From positions 43,585,119 to 43,649,118 of the forward strand of contig OZ038389.1 in the NCBI GenBank assembly GCA_964036045.1: a DNA stretch of 64,000 nucleotides. Reading direction: 5' to 3'. Of this stretch, positions 1 to 10,531 are shown one piece after another; the first letter of the stretch is position 1, and each line of letters starts with the position of its first letter. A model generated the notes under the pieces. The model was not told the origin of the DNA. It was given only the letters and a program-made list of their open reading frames with translations, and ran no database searches. This DNA is from Eutreptiella sp. 'Long Island Sound 2002'. Its lineage: Eukaryota; Euglenozoa; Euglenophyceae; Eutreptiales; Eutreptiaceae. Position numbers and translations under genes: made by a program.

Positions 1-588
1 GGTTGTGCCCTAAACCCCTTGGGAGCCCCCCCCCCCCCCCAACAACAACAACCAAATAGTGTGAAAAACACATAAATAGGGGCTAAAACATGCTTTACAT
101 ACGATGTTTGATCATTTCGGATGGTCAAAATATCAAACAAATCAGTTTCAGAAACTTCCAATTTTGAGCTGCTGAGGTTGGAAAACTGCATAAGTAGGTT
201 GTGCCCTAGACCCCTTCGGAGCCCCCCCCCCCCCCAAACACCCAAATAGTGTGAAAAACACATAAATAGGGGCTAAAACATGCTTTACAAAGGATATTTG
301 ATCATTTTGGATGGTCAAAGTATCAAAAAAATCAGTTTCGGAAATTTCCAATTTTGAGCTGCCGAGGCCGGAAAACTGCATAAGCAGGTTGTGTGCCCTA
401 GACCCCTTGGTACCCCCCCCCCCCCACACACCCAAATAGTGTGAAAAACACATAAATAGGGGCTAAAACATGCTTTACATAGGATATTTGATCATTTTGG
501 ATGGTCAAAGTATCAAAAAAATCAGTTTCGGAAATTTCCAATTTTGAGCTGCCGAGGCCGGAAAACTGCATAAGCAGCTTGTGTGGGT
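1..588. repeat. C-run satellite, about 193-bp unit, three copies
   Basis: Three tandem copies start near 1, 197 and 387. Each opens with GGTTGTG, then a run of C, then a block around ACATAAATAGGGGCTAAAAC. The same family returns at 2346-3310. No coding potential is visible. Confidence 0.85.
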
Positions 589-595
589 CTGGTAA

Positions 596-838
596 AACTG
601 AGTAAAAAATTTTTTTTTTAAAAAAAAATTTTTTTTACTCAGTTTCAAACTGAGTAAAAAAATTTTTTTTTACTCAGTAAGTGGGGTTTCTACTCAGTTG
701 CGAAACTGAGTAGAAAAAAAAAATTTTTTTTACTCAGTAAAAAACTGAGTAGAAAAAAAATATTTTTTTTTACTCAGTTAAAAACTGAGTAGGAAAAATA
801 ATTATTTTTTTTACTCAGTAAAAAAATTAGTAGAAAAA
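596..838. repeat. TACTCAGT/ACTGAGTA palindrome array in A/T runs
   Basis: Repeated inverted pairs of TACTCAGT and ACTGAGTA are separated by runs of A and T. Each pair can form a hairpin. The array lies upstream of the zinc-cluster gene at 1.1 kb, and a related array of TACTCAGTTTTACC direct repeats lies beyond that gene at 2215-2345. Confidence 0.8.
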
Positions 839-851
839 AGCCCTTTTTTCT

Positions 852-1106
852 GATTTTGCCCCCCGCTCTAAAGCGGTGGGGATCCCCGATACGGCAGGGG
901 TGAGGTAGCCATTTCGCCCACTTGTGGGCCACTTTTGATTTTGCCCCCCGCTCTGAAGCGGTGGGGATCCCCGATACGGCAGGGGTGAGGTAGCCATTTC
1001 GCCCACTTGTGGGCCACTTCTGATTTTGCCCCCCGCTCTGAAGCGGTGGGGATCCCCGATACGGCAGGGGTGAGGTAGCCACTTTGCTCACTTGTTGTGG
1101 ATGAGC
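852..1106. repeat. 85-bp direct repeat, three copies
   Basis: Copies begin at 852, 937 and 1022, and differ by only a few bases until the third diverges near 1081. Each unit holds a small inverted repeat (CCCCGCTCT to AAGCGGTGGGG) and the palindrome CCCACTTGTGGG. The array runs into the start of the next reading frame. Confidence 0.85.
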
Positions 1107-1920
1107 TTGCGGAGCGAGAAGGCATCCAACCACAACCGAGGAGGAAGTGGGCAACGTTTTTGGATGCTTTCGGTTCCCTTGCATTTGCAATTGCACCCTT
1201 GTATTCCACCTTCATCAGGCAGGATGATTTTGTCAGTTGCCATCCGGCATGTCTGTTGATGTTGCATTGTGCCTTGTCTAGACGTGTTGTCAAAGGCGAA
1301 TTGCAAGTGCCACAGGATAGATTGTGGTTATTGCGTGAGATGGCACAAGCTACTTTGTACTACAGTGGTTCCAAGTTGGCCCCCACACCCCGGACCCGGT
1401 CAATGCATTGGGAGGTGTCTCGGTTGTACCCCACGCCCAAATCTGCAGACCCCCCTGACACATGCTTTTTTTGCGATGGCACACCCATCATAGCGTGTCA
1501 GGAATGTAAGGTTCTTCATTGTACCTTCCATACCACTGTCTTGTGTCAGTCCGAGATTTGTGTAGGATTGCGCCAATTCCGGGCGGCCCCCGTTGCTGCT
1601 GCTGCTGCTGCTGTTGTTGCTTTTGCTGCGTTACTGCTGCCAATGCCACGCATGCCACTCCTGGCAATGCCAATGCCACTGATGACACCCGTCCCGGTGT
1701 GTGGATCTGTCGGAAGTGGTATGCGTTGCCTCCTCAATACCCCCAAAATGCTGATGGTCAATTGGAAAATGACCAAGCATTTTGCAGACAGCTGCATCTG
1801 GAAAAGAAAGAAGATCTCTTTGAGAGATGCAAGCTGAATCCTACCCCGAGAGGCAAGCCTCACAAGAGAGATACTAAGGCCGACTTGATCTTCAAGCGTG
1901 TCTTTTGTAACTACTTGTAA
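1097..1920 (+). pseudogene. Zinc-cluster protein fragment, frameshifted
   Basis: I do not recognise the family. The first frame is open from a GTG at 1097 with no convincing ATG context, so an upstream exon or truncation is likely. It carries a Cys/His cluster near 1461-1545 with spacing C-x2-C-x7-C-x2-C-x4-C-x2-H-x4-C, like a B-box or treble-clef zinc site. After a GCT microsatellite (about 1593-1630) the original frame becomes low-complexity. A second frame, ending with TAA at 1920, has more protein-like composition (charged, with KWYALPPQYPQN). I infer a 1-base slip in the GCT run. The cluster closely matches the one in the dioxygenase gene at 12.8-14.9 kb, so the two probably belong to the same element family. 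Confidence 0.45.
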
Positions 1921-1936
1921 GTAGTTGGCCCCACCC

Positions 1937-2075
1937 TCCCTCCCTCCTCTGTGCATGCATGCATACGATACTCAACCCTCTTTGGTGAAGTGGTTGTGTG
2001 ATCCCTCCCTCCTCTGTGCATGCATGCAGACGGTACTCAACCCTCCTTGGTGAAGCGGTTGTGTGATATATATAT
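1937..2075. repeat. About 64-bp direct duplication plus short TA run
   Basis: Two copies, starting near 1938 and 2002, share CTCTGTGCATGCATGCA and GGTTGTGTGAT. They are followed by a short TATATATA tract. They lie directly 3' of the zinc-cluster gene. Confidence 0.75.
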
Positions 2076-2214
2076 ATGATGGTTTGGCCCGGGTGGGGCG
2101 CCACTAACACAAGTGGCTGGGAATCGACTCGGGGGCCTTGTGCCCTTAAACAAAAGTACCACCTACCATCAAAGTGTGCAGTTTTTTGTGCATTTTTTTT
2201 CAAAAAAAATTTGT

Positions 2215-2345
2215 CTTTTTACAGAGTAAAAAAAAATTTAAAAAAATTTTTAAAAAAATTTTTTTACTCAGTTTTACCTCAAATCTACTCAGTTTTACCA
2301 CATTTTACTCAGTTTTACCTCGTCTGGTACTCAGTTTTACCAAAT
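2215..2345. repeat. A/T run followed by TACTCAGTTTTACC direct repeats
   Basis: An A/T-rich stretch is followed by five TACTCAGTTTTACC-like repeats. These match half-sites of the palindrome array at 596-838, so the zinc-cluster gene is bracketed by the same motif. Confidence 0.75.
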
Positions 2346-3310
2346 ACCCAGGTTGTGTGCCCTACACCCCTTGGTACCCCCCCCCCCCACACCCAAATAG
2401 CGTGACAAACAGACAAAGAGGGTCCAAAACATTGTTTACATAGCATATTTCATCACTGTAAGAGGTCAAAACATCAAAAAAAAAATTCTATTGCCTTCGG
2501 CAAGTCCACCTCGCAGAGAATGTACCCCGAGCAACACACACCCAAAATAGGGTGGAAACTACATAAATACGGGCTAAAACATGCTTTACATACCTTGGAT
2601 GATCATTTTAGGTGATCACAGTATCAAAAAAATGAGTTTCAAAAACTTCCATTTTTGAGCTGTCCGGGGTGAGAAAGTGCATAAGCAGGTTGTGTACCAA
2701 TCCCCTAGGAGAACCCCCCGCCCGGACCTGATGCCCAAATAGGGTGAGAAACACGTAAATACGGCTTAAAACATGCTTTACATAGCTTGTATGGTCATTT
2801 TGGGTGGTCACAATATCAAAAAAAACAAGTTTCGAAAACTTCGTTTTTTGAGCTGTACAAGGTGAAAAACGGCATTAGCAGGTTGTGTACCAATCCCTTG
2901 GGAGACCCCCCCCCCGGACCTAATACCCAAATAGGGTGAAAAACACGTAAATACGGCCTAAAACATGCTTTACATACCTTGGATGGTCATTCTAGGTGGT
3001 CATAATATCAAAAAAACAAGTTTCGGAAACTTCGATTTTTGAGCTGTCCGGGGTGAAAAATGCATAAGCAGGTTGTGTACCAATCCCTTGGGACACCCCC
3101 CTCCCCCGGCCCAATACCCAAATAGGGTGAAAAACACGTACATACGGCCTGAAACATGCTTTACATACCTTGGACGGTCATTTTAGGTGATGCAAATATA
3201 AAAAAAAAAGTTTCGAAAAGTTTCATTTTTGAGCTATCCGGGGTGAAAAACTGCATAAGCAGGTTGTGTACCAATCCCTTGGGAGACCCCCCCCCCCCCC
3301 CCGGACCTAG
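2346..3310. repeat. C-run satellite, second cluster
   Basis: Copies of the family at 1-588 start near 2351, 2688, 2880, 3070 and 3261, each ending in a C run. One copy near 2500 is truncated. The period is about 191 bp. Confidence 0.8.
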
Positions 3311-5900
3311 CCGCTGCAGATCAAGTTGCGGCTTCCATCGTTGGAGCAGGTGTTTGTGGGCGCTTACGATTTTGTCTCTGAGCGAGGGGAACATCCTGAC
3401 AACATCGAGCCCCCCCCCCCCCCCCTACAGGGGTATCAAATTGCAAAAAATAGTCACGGGCGGGTGTGAGGAAACCCTCCATTAGGTGGCGCTATGATAA
3501 CACGTTTGATGTGAAAAACAAACAAATATATGCTTTTCCAGTACAAAACAAGAACCTCCAAAGGGGAAATAGAAAAAGAAACCTCCAACAGGGAACCATA
3601 AAACGAAAACCTCCAAAGGGACACCGTGAAAGCAAAACCTTCGACGGGGATGCCTCAAGTTGAGGGAATCACTACCACAATTTCAACAAAGTTGCAAACT
3701 GACACGTCAGACCGATAAGACAAATGCACCGCAGACCATCCAGAGCATCTTACCACCGCCCTACCTACTTTATTTGACTTGGACAAGTCCTGGCAGTTCG
3801 AAACTGCAGACGCCGGACTTTTGATCATTGATCCATGCAGTCAATTTGATACTTCATCAGTATATTATTAATTTTTCGCATCAGAATACGCACGATTTCG
3901 ACGTTCATTTTTGCACTACGGATGCAGGGGTAGATCCTAGTGCGCGAACCAATGGCGAAATTCACAACGTGACATCACTGTCTCGTTAAAATGCGGGTTT
4001 TTTTCCCTCTTAAAGAGCAACACTCGGGCACGAAAAGGCTCCCTCGAGTTTTGTTAATTCCTCGATATGTTAGAGAAATTCCAATTTTTCGAAGACCAAC
4101 AATTTTCGCACTTCTGGGCTGCTGCCCGTTCACGAAGGAGGTGGGGGGACACGTGTGCATTGAACGTGCTTCTTTCACCATGACCCCCCCACCCTATTTT
4201 GAAGGTGCTAGATCCAAAAAGAAGCATGGTTGGGCCTCATATTCCTTCTAGAGACTTGTAACTTCCCAAGTGACAACCCTTTGATCCCACAAGCACAACA
4301 TGCAGCAAAGCACCAGTATCTCACGATACAAGCTCAAGAATGAAGGGGTATTATTCCTTTTGCGATGGAGAATACTTCCTCTTCCTCATGGCAGGAGCAA
4401 ATCGCCAACCCCATGCCTCGGGTTCTTCAATTGCCATGAACGAATCTTCCCCTGTGCCCTCACCAGATGCACGGATGCCCAGAACATCATGCTCACTAGC
4501 AAACCTCATCTCCAAAGAAGCAAAAACCTTCCCCAAAAAAGTGTCCAGCTCCCAACCACTTTATTGGGCGACCACCTTAACTTGGTGTCCCATTGCTTCA
4601 ACTGGTTGGCACACGAATGCACCAACACCAACACCATGAGTGGAATGTGCATGCCGTAGCTCGTGAGAAAGCTCAACATCACACATATGTTAGTATGGGA
4701 ACATATGAAGCAAAACGCAATGTCAAACCTTTGCGAAAAAGATGCAGTCATCTAGCAACACAGACAAAAAAGGCCTGGGAAACAAACGTGCAAAAATGTG
4801 AACCAGTCAAAATGAAGGGTTTGGAGCGGAAACTTCTGGCATCGTTATAAACACATCGTAATCCTTACGATATCTTCGGCCCAGGCGTCACAAAAAATTT
4901 CGACTTTTTGTCACGGAACAGTCCTTCGCTAAAATCGCGACACGGGGCTAAATCACTACGGGCTGAGCTGCGACCATACTGGCACTGAGTTCACTGTGGG
5001 GGGAGAATGAGCGACAATCTGAGAACTTTGGGGGGGGCTCCGGCGATTCCCGTTCTCAAGTCCATCATCGGGACTGCCGGAAACCCAAAAACGACCCTCT
5101 ATAACCTTGTTCTTTTCTGCTGCGTGTATGCTTGCTTGTAAGACGACGAATCAATAGATCAACATAATTGTGATTTAATCGGCCCGTCGACAGCGTCGTA
5201 TTGCCTTGTGTTTCCAACCCTTTTGGCTGGTTTAGGAAAAAGTTGTTTTTTCGTACTTTCTTTGCGTAGCGCCAATATGGCGCCAATTTTCACACTATGA
5301 AGACCAAGTTGGACACTGTAGCCACTGCTGCAATCCGTAAATCTAGTTGGATGACTTGTTGTAAGGTTCCAAAGTGTCACGTCATTGAGTTTCAGGAAAT
5401 GCATGACACAGCTCGTAAAATTGAGAACAACTTGGTAATGTATTGGTGTTTGAGTAGGAATGACAAGAAGGTTACAGATTTTTGAAAGGAGATGCAGTGT
5501 GTTCAGGATGTTAGTCTTTATCTAGTGCTTGTGTCTTTTGCTACGGGGGTATACGGGTGTAGCAGGGAGTGTGGGGCCACCCACCTGTAACACCTGTGTT
5601 AAAGGGAGGGAGTGAGGGGGGGGGGGGGAGGGGGGTCCAGCCTTTCCTATTCTCAACCGAAAATTCTCACATTGTCGCATATTCTCTCCTGGAAAAATGC
5701 GAGTCGCCTGCACTATTTTATCAGTCGCGCACGATCGGACAGCCTGAACAAAACCATGGCAGTAACTTCACTAGACGGGGATAATGGTGACTGGGGAAGA
5801 CAAATGCCTAAAAAAAGGAAGATTTTGGAGGATAAAAAGGAAGATTTGGATCTATAAATTGGAAGGATTGGGATGCATGGAGAGGGTGAAATCCAATGTG
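3311..5900. other. No supported gene
   Basis: Short frames exist on both strands but none shows a recognisable domain. Poly-C runs (3408-3425) and a G run (5616-5630) are present. I see no RNA gene. Confidence 0.5.
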
Positions 5901-5904
5901 GGGA

Positions 5905-6045
5905 AGGGATTTGGATGGGAAAATCCTATAAATTTAATGGATGCGGGATGTCAAATGCGACTTGGGGAAGGGATTTGGATGGGGAAATCCTACAAATTAC
6001 ATCGATTTGGATGGGGAAATCCTACAAATTACATCGATGTGGGAT
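5905..6045. repeat. 32-bp tandem repeat
   Basis: The motif GATTTGGATGGGGAAATCC followed by TACAAATTACATC occurs twice in tandem (near 5973 and 6005), with a diverged copy near 5910. Confidence 0.75.
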
Positions 6046-6123
6046 GTCATTGGACAAATAGAAATTCATGGATGGGCAGATTTGGGATGTCCCAATGGAT
6101 GTAAAAATTGTGTTATTCATCCC

Positions 6124-6169
6124 CATGTAGTGAAGTCACTCATATAATAGGCACTGACTTCACTACATG
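6124..6169. repeat. Perfect 15-bp inverted repeat
   Basis: The arms CATGTAGTGAAGTCA (6124-6138) and their exact complement (6155-6169) are separated by 16 bases. The site lies about 200 bases beyond the end of the transposase-like gene. It could be a terminator hairpin or an element end; neither is shown. Confidence 0.7.
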
Positions 6170-6374
6170 TGGGTCTATTGAAGTTGGATCCTAGGCACTT
6201 ATTAAGGGCAATTGCAATGAAGGGCAAACAAAGACAACAAAAGGCATGCAAGGGACATGAAAAACTTGACAAATTGATGAACTCAAATTCTCTGAAGGGT
6301 CAAAGGATAGTGTATCCGTAGCATGCAACTTGTGTTGGAATGGTTATACATACATTTTCGCTTCATGACCAGAT

Positions 6375-6852
6375 TCAGGGGTTGAAATATTGCGACCCAG
6401 GCAGAGATGGAAATGGGGGTTGTTGTTGAGTGAACTGTTGGGGTTGTGTGGTTGGAGTAGGTGGATGTGGAACTATTGGTTGTTGTGTTGGAGGTGGTTG
6501 TGTGATTAGAGTATGATACAACATTTGATGTTGTTGTTGTTGTTGTTGTAGTTGTTGTGGTTGTTGTTGTCGTAGCTGTTGTAGGTGGTTTTGCAGTTGT
6601 TGTTGTTGTGCTTGTTGTTGTTGTCGTTGTTGTTGTAGTTGTTGATGTTGAAGATGTTGTCGTAGTTGTTGATTCTGCTGCGTAAGTATTTGTAGTTGTA
6701 GTAGTTGTTGTTGATGTCGTTGTTGTTGTTGTTGTTGCTGTTGCTGGGTTGGTACCCCGGAAGAGGAGGATGCCACATCCCGGGAAGGTTGTTGTTGTTG
6801 TTGTTGTTGTTTTTGTTGTTCTTGTTGTTGTTGTTGTTGTTGTTGTTGTCGT

Positions 6853-6925
<73 letters not shown>

Positions 6926-7136
6926 CTGCTTTCTGTTTCGCATCTAGTTCCTGGGCCTTTAGTTGTTTGCGGTACTTTGAAGCATGGTCCACTAAACTTT
7001 TCCTGGTCCGATGATGGATGGCACCTGTCTCATCATCTTTATGCTCCTGTTGCCACCTTCTGTCAAAAGTTTCCCACCCTGAGCGTGCGCGGGAGGCCAT
7101 GTTGAGCTCCTCGTACAAACGCCGAAACAGAATCAC
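6375..7136 (-). CDS. Transposase-like gene, C-terminal part with poly-Gln tract
   Basis: This frame continues the transposase core encoded just upstream on the same strand, displaced by one base. Its first 65 residues are charged and protein-like (RRLYEELN, WETFDRRWQQEH). They are followed by about 130 residues dominated by glutamine, encoded almost purely by CAA, then a Pro/Gln/Thr-rich tail ending in TGA at 6375. A run of six A at about 7163-7168 is the natural place for the frame change, since one extra A would join the frames. The poly-Gln stretch is a (TTG)n microsatellite on the plus strand and is probably length-variable. Function of the tail is unknown. The long Val, Leu and Asn frames over the same tract are shadows. 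Confidence 0.55.
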
Positions 7137-8071
7137 CTCCGCAGGGGTAAACTTTGGGTTAGTTTTTTGTGAGCGTTCTCCAGCATTTTCCGGTCAGTGC
7201 AACACTGATCCGTGAAAACGGTTCGCACATGTGACCGGCGGCCTTTCAATGCAGACAGAAGATTTTTTATGGTTTGGTGCTTATTGTTGGCACAAAACTG
7301 CCATGCCACAACAAGCCCATGTTCGTTGAGAACGGAAAACAATGAAGAGTATTGCGTGCACCAGTCACTCTTTTTTTGTGCGACTTCCTCACATGTCCGC
7401 GCACGTGACCACCCAATATTACAGACTGATTTAAAAGTGTGATCAATGCGCAACACGGCGCAGCCGATGGACGCCATACAATTCGATACATACCGACTAT
7501 GCATGTGAAAATATTTTTTGAACATGCTTTCGCATAGATCGTGGGACGGCCAAGCGGTACGCAACCAATCTGTATAACCCGGGGTGGGAACCCATGGGTC
7601 CAGAACACGGTGCCTCGCGGTACCGCATTGGTTCTCCAATTTTCGGAGACTAGATGTGTATCTGTGTGCCAGGCGGTGGCCAATGCCAAGAAGGGATTCG
7701 CCACCAACAACATGACCAACCACCTCTTGCATTAATTCAATAGTAAAGCCAACTTCGTGTGTTAACAAAAAATTAAAATACTGGCTAGCCTTACGATCCA
7801 ACTTTGCCATACCTGACAGACTCTCGTGCCCATTCTCACAGTCATACCAATAAGAGTTGAGCAACAGCTCTTCTTCTAGAACCCGATCCACATCAAAGAT
7901 GCGGCGGGTGTCTGTTGACCAACTCCTTTTGGAGTTTGGCACCATGGGCTTGTCACATTCCGTACACCGCAGAACGCTTTCTATTTGCTGCTGCGGGTGG
8001 AAAAAGACAAACGTGGGCCGCCAAAACAATTCCAGTGTCCGTGGGGGATTCCGTGGTATGGTGGGGTAGAT
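7133..8071 (-). CDS. DDE-transposase-like core with N-terminal zinc ribbon
   Basis: Probable cut-and-paste transposase, acting on element ends in the nucleus. The frame is open from about 8071, where an in-frame TAA limits it, so N-terminal exons or decay are likely. Early residues read ELFWRPTFVFFHP. A C-x2-C pair (CTEC, near 7960) and a later CENGHES form a DUF6729-like zinc-ribbon region. A catalytic-type Asp lies in IDHTF (near 7440), followed by LFSVLNEHGLVVAWQF. A second Asp lies in FTDQCCTD (near 7205). That arrangement fits RNase-H-fold DDE transposases, but I cannot place the third acidic residue with certainty. The frame ends with TGA at 7133 because of a 1-base displacement in an A run. 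It is the downstream member of four co-oriented minus-strand units. Confidence 0.55.
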   Translation of the reverse strand: MYPTIPRNPPRTLELFWRPTFVFFHPQQQIESVLRCTECDKPMVPNSKRSWSTDTRRIFDVDRVLEEELLLNSYWYDCENGHESLSGMAKLDRKASQYFNFLLTHEVGFTIELMQEVVGHVVGGESLLGIGHRLAHRYTSSLRKLENQCGTARHRVLDPWVPTPGYTDWLRTAWPSHDLCESMFKKYFHMHSRYVSNCMASIGCAVLRIDHTFKSVCNIGWSRARTCEEVAQKKSDWCTQYSSLFSVLNEHGLVVAWQFCANNKHQTIKNLLSALKGRRSHVRTVFTDQCCTDRKMLENAHKKLTQSLPLRR

Positions 8072-8221
8072 CGGTTACGGGGGATGATCGGATATTGCTT
8101 GCGCGTTGCATGTCAATACTTCTTCAAGTCGCCCTCCAGATCGGGGCACTTCTTCTTCCCCTTCTTGGGACCAGCCGAAACGGTGTGAGGTGTCACGCAC
8201 CAGGCGCACCTGGAAAAGGGT

Positions 8222-8518
8222 ACCTTAGTGCACCCTTTTTTCAAAGCACCCTAAACTACCTTACTAGGCCATGGGGGGGGTTGGAGGGACCTCATAGGCA
8301 CATGGAGTGCTTGTTTGTGCCCTAGCACCCCTGGGTTCTTCGTTCCTAGGGGTACAACACCGATTTTCAAATTTGCACATCACCCCTTAGTGCACCCTTA
8401 GTGCACCCCTTGTTGCGCAACAAACCCCCCCTTGTTGCACCCTTAGTGCACCCCCTTAGTGCACACTAACCCCCCTGGGTGCACCCCTTAGTGCACCCCT
8501 TAGTGCACCCCCCCAAAG
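8222..8518. repeat. TTAGTGCAC / TTGTTGCGCAACAA spacer array
   Basis: The spacer between the transposase-like gene and gene A is filled, most densely at 8370-8518, with CCCCTTAGTGCACC repeats and one full palindrome TTGTTGCGCAACAA. The units are variants of the TTATCGCGCGATAA palindrome in the next three spacers. The array ends 57 bases from the gene A stop. Confidence 0.85.
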
Positions 8519-8574
8519 GTCCCTCCGAACGCCCTTCACATTCGCAAGCATGACACATAACACAATGGGCCCCC

Positions 8575-10242
8575 TTATTTCAAGTACTTCCTCCCCAAGA
8601 GGATGCCACGCCTCTCCTTCTCTTTTGCTTGCATGATCTTCCTTGCCAAGAGACCTAAGTCAAGGTTAGACATATTTACAACATGGCCCATGGAGAAAAT
8701 TGATAGGCCGGGGTTGAGCAATGCCCAACCTTTGCAACTATTGTGCAAATCCCTTTTAAAAGGGCTATTTTTCTTTTCACTAGGTATACTAGAGAAAATA
8801 TAGAAGTTTCTATACTTCTTTGCAAAAAAGGGGGAGTGGGCACATGTCCAATGGACCCATGTGCTCACTTTCCACCCAAGGTCACCCCACCCAGTTGCAA
8901 ATTGTTCAACAGCCTTGCAATAACAAAGGACCTCGGGTTCATTGAAGTATGACTTTTGTCGCCAAAAATGGTGAATTGTTGCAAATTGGCGAAGCAAGGT
9001 GTGCACCACCACCCAAATATAGGGCCCTGCAGGGCTAACAACATCGGGCATATAGTGCTTCACCACGTTAATCATCTCACCATGCCACACAGGTTTTGCC
9101 ATAAATGCAAGTGCCATGGTTAGGTCAAAAGTGTGCTCCTTAGCCCTTCTGGGGGCAATGCGCTCACTTTCTGGGATGCCTTTGCAAGCTTCCTTAACAT
9201 CATTCACTATAGCATCCAATGCTCGCACACCTGGATGGATGCCCCTACTATGGAGCTCCTTCCTAAGTCTTTTCACCAAAATGCAAAGGACCCGGCTGGT
9301 GGCATGAACATAGTCCCCTACTCTTCTACTTACTCGGATGCATCTCAAGTAGGCCCCCCACCTAACACCATCCATGCACCCCGTGAACAAAAGGAGGCTT
9401 TGGTCATCATCACAAATCCAACACTTGGATACTCGTGATGGATTTCCTGCAAGAAGATTCTTGCCATCCCCTGTAATGATGCAGCTAAATCCTAATACAT
9501 TGCCTTGCCAAACCACATCCTCATTTGCCTCCAAGTCAGCAACTTGTTCGTTGAGGCCATGAGTGGCATCCATGGCCAGTAAATAAGCTGCATCATCCCC
9601 CCCCCACATTGCCCACCATGTGGGCCAAAGGTTTGGGGCCCCGGCATCTCCCACTTCTAGCCAACAGTGGACAGAGGTGTCACACCTTGTTGCACTAGAT
9701 TTCCAAAGTGGTGTGGCATCTGCCGAGGTCACCACAAAAAGTGTGTTCCCCACACAATTGAAGGCATTGGCCGTTTGGGCCAAATTGACCTGATATGTTA
9801 CAACCTCCCTCAGCTTATTGGCTGCGGAGGCTCTCCTTAGACCTGTCTTTGTGCTTATGTCCCTAGGTCGAGCCTTGTAGGGTGTATTCATTTCCCTTAC
9901 CCTCATTAGGTCACTCCTCCTGCATGCCCTTGGAACCTTTAGCATGGACCTCACACTTAGCTTCATTGTGCGGGCCATGGTTACCACACGTAACGCTTCT
10001 AGAGTCTTTGGGTCCTTCTCTTCCTGGTCCTCATGCCATGCTGCAGAGCCCCCTCGTAGAAACACCACTCCTTTGTGTGTCATGCTCAACTCCAAATCCC
10101 CATCTTGCAGCAGGCTTCGAAGTAACTTCTGAGCAGCCTTCAATCTTCTATGTTTTGTTTTCCCCTTGACAGTTGAAAAGGGGTGTTGGCGAAGGGCTTC
10201 TAGGGATGTGCAGCACTTGTCAACGATGGCCTCTAGGCTCAT
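8575..10242 (-). CDS. Gene A: conserved-looking 555-aa protein of unknown function
   Basis: I do not recognise a named family. The ATG at 10242 sits in a good eukaryotic context (GGCACCATGAGC), and the protein starts MSLE, as gene C does. The frame is intact for 555 residues and stops with TAA at 8575. Visible features: a basic N-terminal third (KGKTKHRRLKAAQK), a hydrophobic acidic block with YLLAMDATHGL (about 220-229), a possible zinc pair C-x2-C at 274-277 with further Cys at 289 and 301, and a striking C-terminal block. That block has HW-x-C-x-HS at 464-470, YRNFYIFSSIPSEKKN at 477-492, and GHVVNMSNLDLGLL at 519-532. The last block resembles uncharacterised proteins associated with large eukaryotic transposons as I remember them; I cannot verify this. 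Its position among transposase, coiled-coil and dioxygenase genes suggests a role in element mobility. Confidence 0.65.
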   Translation of the reverse strand: MSLEAIVDKCCTSLEALRQHPFSTVKGKTKHRRLKAAQKLLRSLLQDGDLELSMTHKGVVFLRGGSAAWHEDQEEKDPKTLEALRVVTMARTMKLSVRSMLKVPRACRRSDLMRVREMNTPYKARPRDISTKTGLRRASAANKLREVVTYQVNLAQTANAFNCVGNTLFVVTSADATPLWKSSATRCDTSVHCWLEVGDAGAPNLWPTWWAMWGGDDAAYLLAMDATHGLNEQVADLEANEDVVWQGNVLGFSCIITGDGKNLLAGNPSRVSKCWICDDDQSLLLFTGCMDGVRWGAYLRCIRVSRRVGDYVHATSRVLCILVKRLRKELHSRGIHPGVRALDAIVNDVKEACKGIPESERIAPRRAKEHTFDLTMALAFMAKPVWHGEMINVVKHYMPDVVSPAGPYIWVVVHTLLRQFATIHHFWRQKSYFNEPEVLCYCKAVEQFATGWGDLGWKVSTWVHWTCAHSPFFAKKYRNFYIFSSIPSEKKNSPFKRDLHNSCKGWALLNPGLSIFSMGHVVNMSNLDLGLLARKIMQAKEKERRGILLGRKYLK

Positions 10243-10280
10243 GGTGCCAGCTGGAAACAAAGTAGGAGAGGTGCCCCAAG

Positions 10281-10447
10281 GGGTGCACTAAGGGGGGTTA
10301 GTGCGCCCTTATCGCGCGATAAGGGGGCGCGATAAGGGGGGTTATCGCGCACCTTATCGCGCGATAAGGGGGCGCGATAAGGGGGGTTATCGCGCACCTT
10401 ATCGCGCGATAAGGGGCGCGATAAGGGGGGTTGTTGCGCCCCTTGTT
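10281..10447. repeat. TTATCGCGCGATAA palindrome array, spacer A/B
   Basis: Three near-identical units contain TTATCGCGCGATAAGGGG followed by GCGCGATAAGGGGGG. They are flanked by TTAGTGCGC at one end and TTGTTGCGCC at the other, so all three palindrome variants occur together. The array begins 39 bases upstream of the gene A start codon, a possible promoter position. Confidence 0.9.
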
Positions 10448-10531
10448 GCAAACTGAGAACACTGCCATTACCCATTAATGTTCCTTCACTGCCAAGCACA
10501 GCAGGCATGTGCACAACGCAACACAACAGCT

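Noticed and set aside
6506-6947. Poly-Asn, poly-Val and poly-Leu frames
   Set aside because: They are other-frame readings of the (TTG)n tract that encodes poly-Gln on the minus strand.
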